DNA from: Sulfopaludibacter sp963815475
GTDB taxonomy: Bacteria > Acidobacteriota > Terriglobia > Bryobacterales > Bryobacteraceae
Direction of reading: 5' to 3'
Length of the DNA: 64,000 nt
Assembly: GCA_963815475.1 (NCBI GenBank)
Contig: CAWFHD010000003.1
Location: 6,200,001 to 6,264,000, forward strand
In this document: piece after piece, positions 8,772-16,248 of the stretch
Numbering within the stretch: position 1 is the first letter of the stretch
How the letters are laid out: every line of letters begins with the position of its first letter
Position numbers and translations under genes: made by a program
Notes under the pieces: generated by a model
What the model saw: the letters and a program-made list of their open reading frames with translations, nothing else
Database searches by the model: none
What the model was told of the DNA's origin: nothing

Positions 8772-9722
8772 CTATACCGCCTTTAACAAGTTCTCAGCGA
8801 ACGGCCACTCTTCGTCTATCCACGTTGCATCGACACGGAAGCCCGCGGCCCGAGCCATTTCCGAGATTTGGCGGGGCACAAACTTGTGGCACGATTCCGT
8901 GCGGATGGTTTCATTCGCAGCGAAACTCACCACCATGCCGGCTTTGCGGATATTGACCGACTGGTTCTTCAACGATCGCAAATGCATTTCGATACGCTGC
9001 GCTTCTTCGTTGTAGATGGCCACGTGCTGGAACTGGCGGATTTCGAAGTCTGCATCCAGTTCGCGATTGATGCGCGCCAGCAGGTTTAAGTTGAACGCCG
9101 CCGTGACGCCGATGGGATCGTCATAGGCGCGAATCATCGTCTCCACCGGTTTCACCAGGTCAGTGCCTAGCAGCAGGGCATCGTCCGGCTGTAGAGATTG
9201 CCGGACGCCGTACAGAAAATCGATTGCCGCATCGGGTTCGAAGTTGCCGATGGTGCTGCCAAGGAAGAGCACCAGCAGCGTTTGATTGTGGCCGCGGCGC
9301 TCGGCGACGGTTTGCAGACCGTCCAGGTAATTGGCTTCCTGAGGAAAGATGTCGCCGTACTCCGCCAGCTCGTTCACGCACTTGGCCAGCGCCGAGGCGG
9401 AAACGTCGATCGGATAGTAGGCGATCGACTGCCGCTTGCGCAGTTGCCGCAGCACTGGACGTGTCTTGGCTCCGGTGCCGCTGCCCAGCTCAGCCACCAT
9501 CACATTTCCGGTCAGCCGCGCCACCAGTTCCTTGCTGTGCAGATCGAGAACGCGGGCGTCGGCTCGCGTCAGTCCGTATTCTGGAAGACAGGTGATGGCT
9601 TCAAAAAGTGTGGAGCCCACATCGTCATAGAAGTAGCTGCAAGACAGCGTCTTCTGCGGCGCGCGGGAGAGTCCGCAACGCACGTCCTGCGCGAATTGAC
9701 TTTCCAGAACTTGCGCGTACAT
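8772..9722 (-). CDS. egtD: L-histidine N(alpha)-methyltransferase EgtD
   Basis: This 316-residue SAM enzyme trimethylates histidine to hercynine, the first step of ergothioneine synthesis. Family blocks seen: SYFYDDVGSTLFEAITCLPE near the N-terminus, the SAM-binding ELGSGTGAKTRPVL, and LVLFLGSTIGNFEPDAA. The ATG at 9722 shares one base with the egtB stop (TGATG), so the two are translationally coupled. Longer upstream in-frame sequence is antisense to egtB. No egtA, egtC or egtE homologue is nearby. Confidence 0.94.
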   Translation of the reverse strand: MYAQVLESQFAQDVRCGLSRAPQKTLSCSYFYDDVGSTLFEAITCLPEYGLTRADARVLDLHSKELVARLTGNVMVAELGSGTGAKTRPVLRQLRKRQSIAYYPIDVSASALAKCVNELAEYGDIFPQEANYLDGLQTVAERRGHNQTLLVLFLGSTIGNFEPDAAIDFLYGVRQSLQPDDALLLGTDLVKPVETMIRAYDDPIGVTAAFNLNLLARINRELDADFEIRQFQHVAIYNEEAQRIEMHLRSLKNQSVNIRKAGMVVSFAANETIRTESCHKFVPRQISEMARAAGFRVDATWIDEEWPFAENLLKAV

Positions 9723-10867
9723 CAGGACTCTGCCAGACGGAAGCCGGCATAGATGTAAGGATACGAGGGCCGGAACCAGTTTCTGAAAGATGGCCGCAGG
9801 AAGCAGGCGGCGGTGCGAGGCGAAGCGCCTTTCAATACGTAGTGCTGATTGTCGAAGAAGGGCTCGGAGTAGTTTTGATAAAACGGGAACGGTTCGAAGC
9901 CGGCGAAGGGGGCGAAGATGGTGGAGGTCCACTCCCAGCCGTTGCCGTAGAGATCGAGCCCGCCGCGCTCGGGAATAGGATCCCAATGGCGGAAGTCGAA
10001 ATTGCCGTCGGCGGCCCGAGGCGCCACGCTGGCGGCGCGGTGAAATTCAGGCTCGGTGATCAGGCGCTTGCCGCTCCATTGCGCATAGGCTTCCGCCTCA
10101 CGCAGGGTCACGTACACAGGGCAATCGAGCGGCAGGGGCGCTTCGCAGAACATGCCGCGATAGAACCAGCGGCCTGCGTGCTCTCTCCAGAAAAAGGGCG
10201 GCGCGGCGCCTTCCGCGACGAACGCGAGATACTCGCCGTTGGTAATCTTGCGCTCCGAAACGGAAAAGGCCGGCACGTCCACCGTGTGACGATTGAATTC
10301 GTTGTCCCATCCGAAGCCTTCGTCCGCATTTATGCCGAGCGTGGCGGGACCGGCCGGGACGTGCCGCATCCGCGCTTCCGTCAGAGCGCCGGTGCCATGC
10401 GATGTCATCTGCGCCGTCGGCAGCTTACGCTCGTACGGCAGGCCATGAAGAATGTACGCGAACGTTTCGGCGTGCATCAAACGGTGCTCGATGGCCACAT
10501 GCAGAAGCTGCTCCGGTACCTGATCGAGCAGGTCGTCCAATTCGTCGCGGGTGCCCTGGTTGTAGCGCTCCACTTCTGCCATGGACGGCCAATCTTTCGG
10601 CTGGTCGGCAGGGAGTTGGCCGGGCGCGGGATCGATGCCGAAGGCGAAGAGTTGGTCGAAGGTGGGATGGAACGATCGCCGGTCCAGGGCGTAACGCGCA
10701 ATCAGGTTCCAATCGAACGCTTCCACGTGGCCCAGATAAAAAATGATCCGATTGCGTTCCGGGATGGGCCGTTCGTAAAGGGAATCGGGGCGAACCAGTT
10801 GGAACAACTCGTCCGTGAGTTGGCGGGCGTTGGCTAGAGAATGGCCCAGGTCAGTTTGCGTCCGCAT
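9722..10867 (-). CDS. egtB: Ergothioneine biosynthesis sulfoxide synthase EgtB
   Basis: This 381-residue protein joins an N-terminal DinB-like helical bundle, with the iron-binding HX3HXE motif in EHRLMHAETF (about residues 127-136), to a C-terminal formylglycine-generating-enzyme-like domain (VPAGPATLGINADEGFGWDN, YGNGWEWTSTIF, RPSYPYIYAGFRLA). It is a non-haem iron enzyme that forms the C-S bond between hercynine and a thiol donor. Because gamma-glutamylcysteine-handling genes are absent locally, direct use of cysteine, as known for some acidobacterial EgtB enzymes, is plausible but not shown. First gene of a two-gene unit with egtD. Confidence 0.93.
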   Translation of the reverse strand: MRTQTDLGHSLANARQLTDELFQLVRPDSLYERPIPERNRIIFYLGHVEAFDWNLIARYALDRRSFHPTFDQLFAFGIDPAPGQLPADQPKDWPSMAEVERYNQGTRDELDDLLDQVPEQLLHVAIEHRLMHAETFAYILHGLPYERKLPTAQMTSHGTGALTEARMRHVPAGPATLGINADEGFGWDNEFNRHTVDVPAFSVSERKITNGEYLAFVAEGAAPPFFWREHAGRWFYRGMFCEAPLPLDCPVYVTLREAEAYAQWSGKRLITEPEFHRAASVAPRAADGNFDFRHWDPIPERGGLDLYGNGWEWTSTIFAPFAGFEPFPFYQNYSEPFFDNQHYVLKGASPRTAACFLRPSFRNWFRPSYPYIYAGFRLAES

Positions 10868-10935
10868 AAGCCGCTTCTACAGTCTACCTGACGAGGCAAG
10901 GTCGTGCTGTGAGGGTTGGCACAAAAGCGTGGCGT

Positions 10936-10953
10936 CGGTGGTCGAAGCCACCG
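10936..10953. repeat. GAAG-loop palindrome
   Basis: CGGTGGTCGAAGCCACCG, an imperfect inverted repeat (CGGTGG/CCACCG arms). An identical 18-mer occurs at 33913-33930. It lies between the egtB start and the stop of the next leftward gene, where it may end transcription of the propeller operon. Confidence 0.7.
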
Positions 10954-10974
10954 GCGATCTTGTCTTGCATCGCC

Positions 10975-11232
10975 CTACTCCACATGGGGCTTGAAGCCGG
11001 CCTTTTCCATTGCCTGATGTGCGGCTTCTACGGCTTCAGGCAGGACGTAAAAGAACGCTCCGGTGCGCACGCTGCGGAATACCACTCCTCCTCGATATTC
11101 GTCCGCTTCCACACCGTAATCCAATCCCGCTTCGGTGAGCGCCGTCTCCAGCTTCAGCGCGTCGCGCAGCCGTTTGGCGATGTACACCAGCACCGGCTCC
11201 TTGCCCTCGAAGAACTCCGCATCCTGCTTCAT
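10975..11232 (-). CDS. Small hypothetical protein
   Basis: This 85-residue protein has an alternating alpha/beta pattern (KEPVLVYIAKRLRDALKLET, then GVEADEYRGGVVFRSVRTGA). That would fit a small ferredoxin-like or DUF2007-like fold that binds a signal molecule or partner; this assignment is a guess. The ATG overlaps the stop of the TolB-like gene by 4 nt (ATGA), so it is co-translated with it. The longer upstream frame is antisense and was excluded. Confidence 0.75.
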   Translation of the reverse strand: MKQDAEFFEGKEPVLVYIAKRLRDALKLETALTEAGLDYGVEADEYRGGVVFRSVRTGAFFYVLPEAVEAAHQAMEKAGFKPHVE

Positions 11233-12992
11233 CGGAAATTTTCGATCATCGCCAGGTTGGTTTGGCGGCGGTCTGTCTTGGGATAGAGCACCCACTTTCC
11301 GTCGGGCGAGATAGAGAACCCGTCGAAGAGATCGGCGTCCTTGACGCGCAGAACAGGCTCGCTCTTGGCCGACGCAAAGTCGTAAAACTCGATCACCATG
11401 GCTCGCTGGCTGCGATCGAACACGCTGTAGTAGAGTCCCGTCTTGACCGCATGCATGGGCGCGCGCACTAAGTCGTGATCGGGGACGATGAACTCTTCCT
11501 CTTTGTCCTTCTTGTCCTTGCTTTTCTCGCCGTCGCCTTCTACGCTCGCGTCGCTGGGCGTTCGCCAGATCCTGCCGCGGCTCCAATAGAAGACCCACTT
11601 TCCGTCCGCCGATTCCTCGGGAAAGCCGGAGCCAAAGCGGCGGGTCAGCCGCTTGCGATCGGAACCATCCGCCGCCGCGCGCCAGATCTGCGGACCGGAG
11701 GAAAACACAATCGACTTTCCATCGCGCGACCACGATGCTTCAAACGCGTCGCCCATGATGCGCGTTACCTTGCCGCCGGCCGCGGGCACCGTGTAGAGTT
11801 GCAGGCCGTTCTGCCCACGCGTTTCGAAGAGGATGGTGTTGCCGTCAGGCGACCATCTCGGATTGCGCATCCGCGGCCCGTCGAGCCGCGTAATTTGCAC
11901 ACGGTCGCCACCCTTAGCGTTGCCCACCCAGATTTCGGGCGCGCCGCTCTGCTCGGAAACGCTGGCGACCTTCGTGCCGTCGGGCGACCATGCAGCGCCT
12001 GTCTCGCGCGCCGCCGAGCGGATGGCCTGCCGTTCCTGCGGCTCGTCGAGCGATCCCAGATGCGCCAGCCAGATGGCCGACACATTCGGGCTCTCCGTGA
12101 AGGCCATCCGGTAGCCCTTGGGCGCAATCGCCGGATAGCTGGCGTGATTTCCCGCCATGAAAACTTCGCGTGGACTGCCGCCATATGCCGGCAGCCGCCA
12201 CAAACGCCAGCCCGGACCGCGATCCGAAGCATAAATCACGTCCTGCCCGGCGATAGACCAGGTCAGGCCGCGAACCAGATTGCTGTCGAAGGTGAGCGGC
12301 CGCGGGTGCGCACCGTTGAGATCGCACAGAAAAATGTCGGCATGGTCCTGATCCACTTTGCGGACGAATGCCAGCGCCTTGCCGTCGGGCGAGATGGCGG
12401 GGCTGTTATCGCCTTGCGAACCTTCGGGTGGAGTCGTGATGCGCTGCAGCGCGCCGGTCTTGACCGACAGCATCGAAATCGACGGGACCTGCTTTTCGCC
12501 ACCCACCACTACCGCCAGCGATTGGCCGTCCTTAGTCCAGGCAATGGAAGGGGTGGGGACGGACTCATCGTCTACGGCATCGAACTCCGTGACCTTGCGT
12601 TCTGCGCCTCCTGCCGAGGGAAGCAGAATCACTTGCGCCTTCCCTTCGTCCACGCGCAGAAACGCCAACGTGGCGCCGTCGGGGGACCACACCGGACCGA
12701 CGTCGTTGGCGCTGCCATTGGTCAATTGCGTGGCCGCGCCGGCGGTCACCGGTCGCACGAAAACGTGGAAGCCCTCATCGGCGGTAACCTGCGCGCTGTA
12801 GGCCACTTTCTGCCCATCGGGCGAGAAAGATGGATAGGCCTGCGTGCCGGTTTCCGTGGTGAACGCGGTGCGTTTCTGCTCCACGACGGGGCCGCTCGCG
12901 AGCCTTCCCAGCAGCGTCACCACGCCGCCGAAGGCGCAAAGGCCCAATGCCAGTAGAACCGCCGGACGGCGGGCCAACGTCGCGGATTTCAT
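11229..12992 (-). CDS. TolB-like beta-propeller (PD40/WD40) protein, membrane-anchored
   Basis: This 587-residue protein has an N-terminal signal anchor (PAVLLALGLCAFGGVVTLLG) followed by many PD40-type repeats recognised by recurring SPDGxKVAY-like strings (for example FSPDGQKVAYS, WSPDGATLAFL, ISPDGKALAFV, WSPDGNTILFE). They build a periplasmic beta-propeller used for protein interaction. A Lys/Glu-rich linker (GEKSKDKKDKEEE, about residue 500) interrupts the last blades. The start at 12992 has GATAAT 7 nt upstream, so it may be leaderless. It is followed by the 85-residue protein with a 4-nt overlap. Confidence 0.8.
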   Translation of the reverse strand: MKSATLARRPAVLLALGLCAFGGVVTLLGRLASGPVVEQKRTAFTTETGTQAYPSFSPDGQKVAYSAQVTADEGFHVFVRPVTAGAATQLTNGSANDVGPVWSPDGATLAFLRVDEGKAQVILLPSAGGAERKVTEFDAVDDESVPTPSIAWTKDGQSLAVVVGGEKQVPSISMLSVKTGALQRITTPPEGSQGDNSPAISPDGKALAFVRKVDQDHADIFLCDLNGAHPRPLTFDSNLVRGLTWSIAGQDVIYASDRGPGWRLWRLPAYGGSPREVFMAGNHASYPAIAPKGYRMAFTESPNVSAIWLAHLGSLDEPQERQAIRSAARETGAAWSPDGTKVASVSEQSGAPEIWVGNAKGGDRVQITRLDGPRMRNPRWSPDGNTILFETRGQNGLQLYTVPAAGGKVTRIMGDAFEASWSRDGKSIVFSSGPQIWRAAADGSDRKRLTRRFGSGFPEESADGKWVFYWSRGRIWRTPSDASVEGDGEKSKDKKDKEEEFIVPDHDLVRAPMHAVKTGLYYSVFDRSQRAMVIEFYDFASAKSEPVLRVKDADLFDGFSISPDGKWVLYPKTDRRQTNLAMIENFR

Positions 12993-13012
12993 ATGTTCGA
13001 TTATCGCCTTTC

Positions 13013-13684
13013 TCAGGTACGCAGGCGCGCGACGAATTGTTCCACCAGTGGCGCCCCTTTCGAGGGAACACGATGGCCGCCATCGAGCAGGTGAAACGCC
13101 ACGTCCTGGCAGCGCGTGCGCAGCCGGTCGGGATAATGCTCGGTGACTTCGGGTGGGTAATACTCGTCGGCGCGGCGGGCAATGTGGAGCACGGAAGCAG
13201 TCACCGGACGATAGTCGGCGGTCTCCCAATCGGAAGGCAGGCCACCGCACAGCCCGATCACTCCGCGGACTGTGCTGGGATGAGTGGCGGCGAACCTGTA
13301 GTTGAAAGATACGGGCTGTGAGAAGCCGACCAGCACGCGCCGTTCGGGCGGAATTCCGTAGGCGCGACCGGCCTCGTTGAGAACGTGCAGCACCATTTCG
13401 TGATGCAGACGCACGGACGACTCGGCATGCCGATTACTACCCCAGCCAAAGCCGACATCCGAACTGTGCAAGCCGAGCCAAAACTGATTCGGACCCTGCA
13501 CCGATGCGATGACGTGGCGCTCTCCGAAAAGGAGACCCGTGAGGCGCAGCATCACTTCGGGATTCGAACTGAAGCCGTGCAGGGTGACTACCAGAAGGCT
13601 CTGTTCATCGACTGGTTCCGGAGCGCGCAGGAGATAGTGGCAGTCCAGACGGGCAGAGAAAGTGCAGTGGCGGACATCATCCAT
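13013..13684 (-). CDS. Alpha/beta hydrolase of the phospholipase/carboxylesterase type
   Basis: This 223-residue alpha/beta hydrolase carries LLVVTLHGFSSNPEV (oxyanion region), the nucleophile elbow VLVGFSQPVS, a likely acid Asp in ARRADEYYP and a C-terminal His in DGGHRVPS. The elbow reads GFSQP where the family normally has GFSQG. Pro at that position is unusual and could alter the turn, so activity is uncertain. ATG 13684 was chosen because sequence further upstream lacks family similarity. It precedes the propeller gene by 20 nt and is probably co-transcribed with it. Confidence 0.75.
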   Translation of the reverse strand: MDDVRHCTFSARLDCHYLLRAPEPVDEQSLLVVTLHGFSSNPEVMLRLTGLLFGERHVIASVQGPNQFWLGLHSSDVGFGWGSNRHAESSVRLHHEMVLHVLNEAGRAYGIPPERRVLVGFSQPVSFNYRFAATHPSTVRGVIGLCGGLPSDWETADYRPVTASVLHIARRADEYYPPEVTEHYPDRLRTRCQDVAFHLLDGGHRVPSKGAPLVEQFVARLRT

Positions 13685-13802
13685 GTCAGGTGAGGACCAT
13701 GATAGCCCGTTGCTGACGCTGGACGGCAATGCGGTCGGCCAGGCTGTGGGAGGCTGCGACCGGTGAGTAGATGCACCGTGAACCACAGTGGTGCAGATGG
13801 AC

Positions 13803-13808
13803 TATAAT
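13803..13808 (+). promoter_or_regulatory. Consensus -10 of the RHH-type gene
   Basis: Perfect TATAAT, 6 nt before the GTG at 13815, so the start codon would be at or next to +1. The -35 region (TGAACC, 13779-13784) is weak. Confidence 0.5.
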
Positions 13809-13814
13809 CGAGTC

Positions 13815-14123
13815 GTGCAGACCCGACGCAAACCCGCGGCCAAACGGAGAACGGCGTCCCTCCGTCAGAGTGTAACGATTCCGCCGCAGCTTGCGCGGGA
13901 AGTCCGGCGCGTGGCAAAGGAACGCAGTGTGACAATGAGCCGGGCGCTGGTGACCCTTGCCGAGCGGGGCGTTGAAGCCGAAGCGGCAGCACGGGCCAAA
14001 CTCGCGACTTCTTATGAGAAATTCATGACGGAAAGCGATCCGGTCAGAAAGAGCGAAGTCGGGGAAGACCTGATTCGCGCGATCTTTGGGAGAGCGGCGA
14101 TTGCCGAAGGTCCGCTTCGTTAA
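13815..14123 (+). CDS. Ribbon-helix-helix-type DNA-binding protein (antitoxin-like)
   Basis: About 102 residues from the GTG at 13815 (an in-frame GTG at 13788 would add 9). The segment LRQSVTIPPQLAREVRRVAK followed by ERSVTMSRALVTLAERGVEA has the strand-helix-helix pattern of RHH/CopG repressors, with a basic N-terminal arm. The C-terminal helix could bind a partner. The downstream gene overlaps it by 38 nt, an arrangement usual for toxin-antitoxin or other small regulatory pairs. Pairing and role are inferred from pattern and context only. Confidence 0.6.
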   Translation: MQTRRKPAAKRRTASLRQSVTIPPQLAREVRRVAKERSVTMSRALVTLAERGVEAEAAARAKLATSYEKFMTESDPVRKSEVGEDLIRAIFGRAAIAEGPLR

Positions 14124-14358
14124 TCTGCCTCGCCCGCTGTGGGAGCACATTCTGGAACGCGCCGCCGAACGGGCAATCACCCTGGATGACCTTCAAAGGC
14201 TGCGAAGTTGGATCGTGACTGAGCCGTGGGCGCCTGACGGGGATTGGTACAAGGACTTCGGATCGTTCACTGTCTGCGGAACGGGTGAGTACCCAAAGAC
14301 TATCCTTAAAAAGGGCATGAAGAAAAAGGGCATGAAGCGGTTCGGAACCGCACTATGA
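14086..14358 (+). CDS. Hypothetical protein paired with the RHH gene
   Basis: Up to 90 residues from TTG 14086 (TTG 14101 is also possible). The body (RFVNLPRPLWEHILERAAER, WAPDGDWYKDFGSFTVCG) looks like a genuine folded small protein with several aromatic residues. The C-terminus contains a short repeat (KKGMKKKGMKR) produced by a 15-nt direct repeat. It lacks motifs of the known RelE, PIN or HicA toxins. It may be the partner of the RHH protein; function unknown. Confidence 0.5.
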   Translation: MGERRLPKVRFVNLPRPLWEHILERAAERAITLDDLQRLRSWIVTEPWAPDGDWYKDFGSFTVCGTGEYPKTILKKGMKKKGMKRFGTAL

Positions 14359-14476
14359 AAATCGTCCGTACAGGGAAGATCTCATACGCGCAACCGGTCT
14401 ACCGTTGGGTCAGCCCCGCCTAACAAAAAAAATCGATAAAACTCCGGATTCTGTCCGATACGACCTACAGAGGTGA

Positions 14477-14974
14477 ATGATGTCGATTTCCGCTGTTTCT
14501 TCGCCCGGCATTTCCCCGACCACCACGCAATCCAACCCTAACCAGGTACAGCAACTCTTCAAGCAGCTTGCTTACTCCTTGCAAACCGACAACCTATCGG
14601 ATGCGCAAAAGGCTTATGGCAGCTTGCAGAAACTGCTGCAGACCAGCGGGCAGTCATCGCAAAGCTCGAGTAGTCCCGTCCAGCAGGACTTCGCCGCGTT
14701 GGGTCAGGCTCTGAGCTCGGGCAATCTGAGCCAGGCGCAGACGGACTTCTCCAAGCTGACCAAGGACGCACAGCCGGCCAGCCAGAACACGAGCGGTGCC
14801 ACAACGCATCGGCATCACCACCACCATCACGCCGACAACGACTCGACGACTAGTGACGCGACATCGACCAGTGCGTCCGACACGTCCACCACGTCCAGTA
14901 CGTCGACCAGTTCTACGAGCACAGACAGCAGTTCCACGTCGACGTCCGGCACGAAGCTGAACCTGTTGGCGTAG
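14477..14974 (+). CDS. His-rich, Ser/Thr-rich low-complexity protein with two helical repeats
   Basis: 165 residues in three parts. Residues 20-100 hold two similar helical hairpins (QQLFKQLAYSLQTDNLSDAQ and QQDFAALGQALSSGNLSQAQ). Around residue 110 there is a natural HRHHHHHHAD run that could bind Ni, Zn or Cu. After that comes a long tail made almost wholly of Ser, Thr and Asp. No signal peptide is evident. GAGGTGA precedes the start. I do not recognise the family. The His run is embedded in native-looking sequence and is not a cloning tag. Confidence 0.7.
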   Translation: MMSISAVSSPGISPTTTQSNPNQVQQLFKQLAYSLQTDNLSDAQKAYGSLQKLLQTSGQSSQSSSSPVQQDFAALGQALSSGNLSQAQTDFSKLTKDAQPASQNTSGATTHRHHHHHHADNDSTTSDATSTSASDTSTTSSTSTSSTSTDSSSTSTSGTKLNLLA

Positions 14975-14980
14975 CGCGAG

Positions 14981-16244
14981 CTATGCCAGATGCCAGGGCG
15001 CTCGATACGGGCGTTCCAGCACCTGGTTCGCTTCGTGATCGCCCACCACACGCTCCGCCGCCGCGTCCCACTTCAACGACCGGCCCAGCCGCGTCGAGAT
15101 GTTCCCGAGGTGGCACATCACTGCCGATCGGTGTCCTTCTTCGATATCCGCCGAGGGCCGCTGCCGGCTCTTCACGCAATCCAGAAAGCCGCGCGCGTGC
15201 GCACCGTCCAGGTCGCCCCCCTTCACCTGCAGCGCCTCCATCATCGGCTTCTTGTCCTTGCCTTCCACCTCCGGCAAGACGGAAAAGCCCGAGCGCAGCA
15301 GTGTGAGCATGCCTTTAGTGCCGTAGATATCGAGCGTAATCGGCTTGCCCTGGCCCACTTCGCTGACCGTCCAGTTCACCACCGCCTTCGGGAATTGGTA
15401 GGTCACTTGTTGAATGTCGGGAGTCTCGCCGCCGTCCGTCAGCGAATACCGGCCGCCGAATCCGGCTACCTCTGTGGGCGCTTCCGCGTTCACAATCCAG
15501 CGCGCGATGTCCAGGTGGTGCGCGCCCCAGTTGGTCATCTGCCCGCCCGAGTAATCCCAGAACCAGCGGAAATTGTAGATGCAGCGGAACGGGTCGAACG
15601 CGCGCTTGGGCGCGGGTCCCAGCCACATATCCCAATCGAAGGTCGGGAAGCGGACCGCTGGCCATCTCCGTGGGCTTCAAGCCGGGAAAGATGTTGCGCT
15701 GCATGCCGGCGTTGATCCGATGCACTTCGCCGATACCGCCATCCTGAATCAGCTTCACGGCCTGCGCGTAGTGCGAGCCCGAGCGCTGCTGGCTCCCGGT
15801 CTGCACCACGCGATTGTGCTTGCGCGCCGCCGCCACCATCTTGCGGCCCTCGGCTACCGTGAGCGAAAGCGGCTTCTCGCAATAGACGTCCTTGCCTGCC
15901 TCGCACGCGGTGGTAGTCATCAGTGCGTGCCAATGGTCCGGCGCCGCAACGATCACGGCGTCGATATCTTTCTGCTCCAGAAGCTTGCGAAAATCCTGTA
16001 AGCCTTTGGCGCGCCCTTCCGTCATTTCGATGCCCTTGGCGCGAAACGGATCGTACAAATCGCAAACCGCCACTGGCTCTACATCGGGTTGCTTGAGAAA
16101 GGAGGTCCAGTCCTGCTTGCCGCGTCCGCCGCAGCCGATCAGTCCCACGCGCACCCGATCGTTGGCCCCCGACACGCTCTTAGCGGCCAACGCGGATAGC
16201 GCGCCAACCGCGAACGAACTCCGAATCAAATCCCGTCGATTCAT
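14981..16244 (-). CDS. Gfo/Idh/MocA-family oxidoreductase, Tat-exported, with one frameshift
   Basis: The protein starts with a Tat leader (MNRRDLIRSSFAVGAL) and an NAD-binding motif (RVGLIGCGGRGKQDW), followed by the EKPLSL block containing the conserved Lys. The frame breaks at the GGG at 15645-15647. Removing one G restores PLPTFDWDMWLGPAPK and the remaining C-terminal half (FRWFWDYSGGQMTNWGAHHL with the conserved His). About 420 residues would then be normal for this secreted subfamily, which oxidises or isomerises sugars and cyclitols. It could be a decayed gene or a sequence error. It lies 4 nt downstream of the Cna-B-like gene. Confidence 0.85.
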
Positions 16245-16248
16245 AAAG

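Noticed and set aside
11475..12956. 493-codon plus-strand frame opposite the beta-propeller
   Set aside because: Shadow of the repetitive SPDG-encoding sequence on the other strand; no recognisable domain.
14815..14840. Six-histidine run as possible vector contamination
   Set aside because: It is embedded in native-looking low-complexity sequence with no vector or linker sequence around it.
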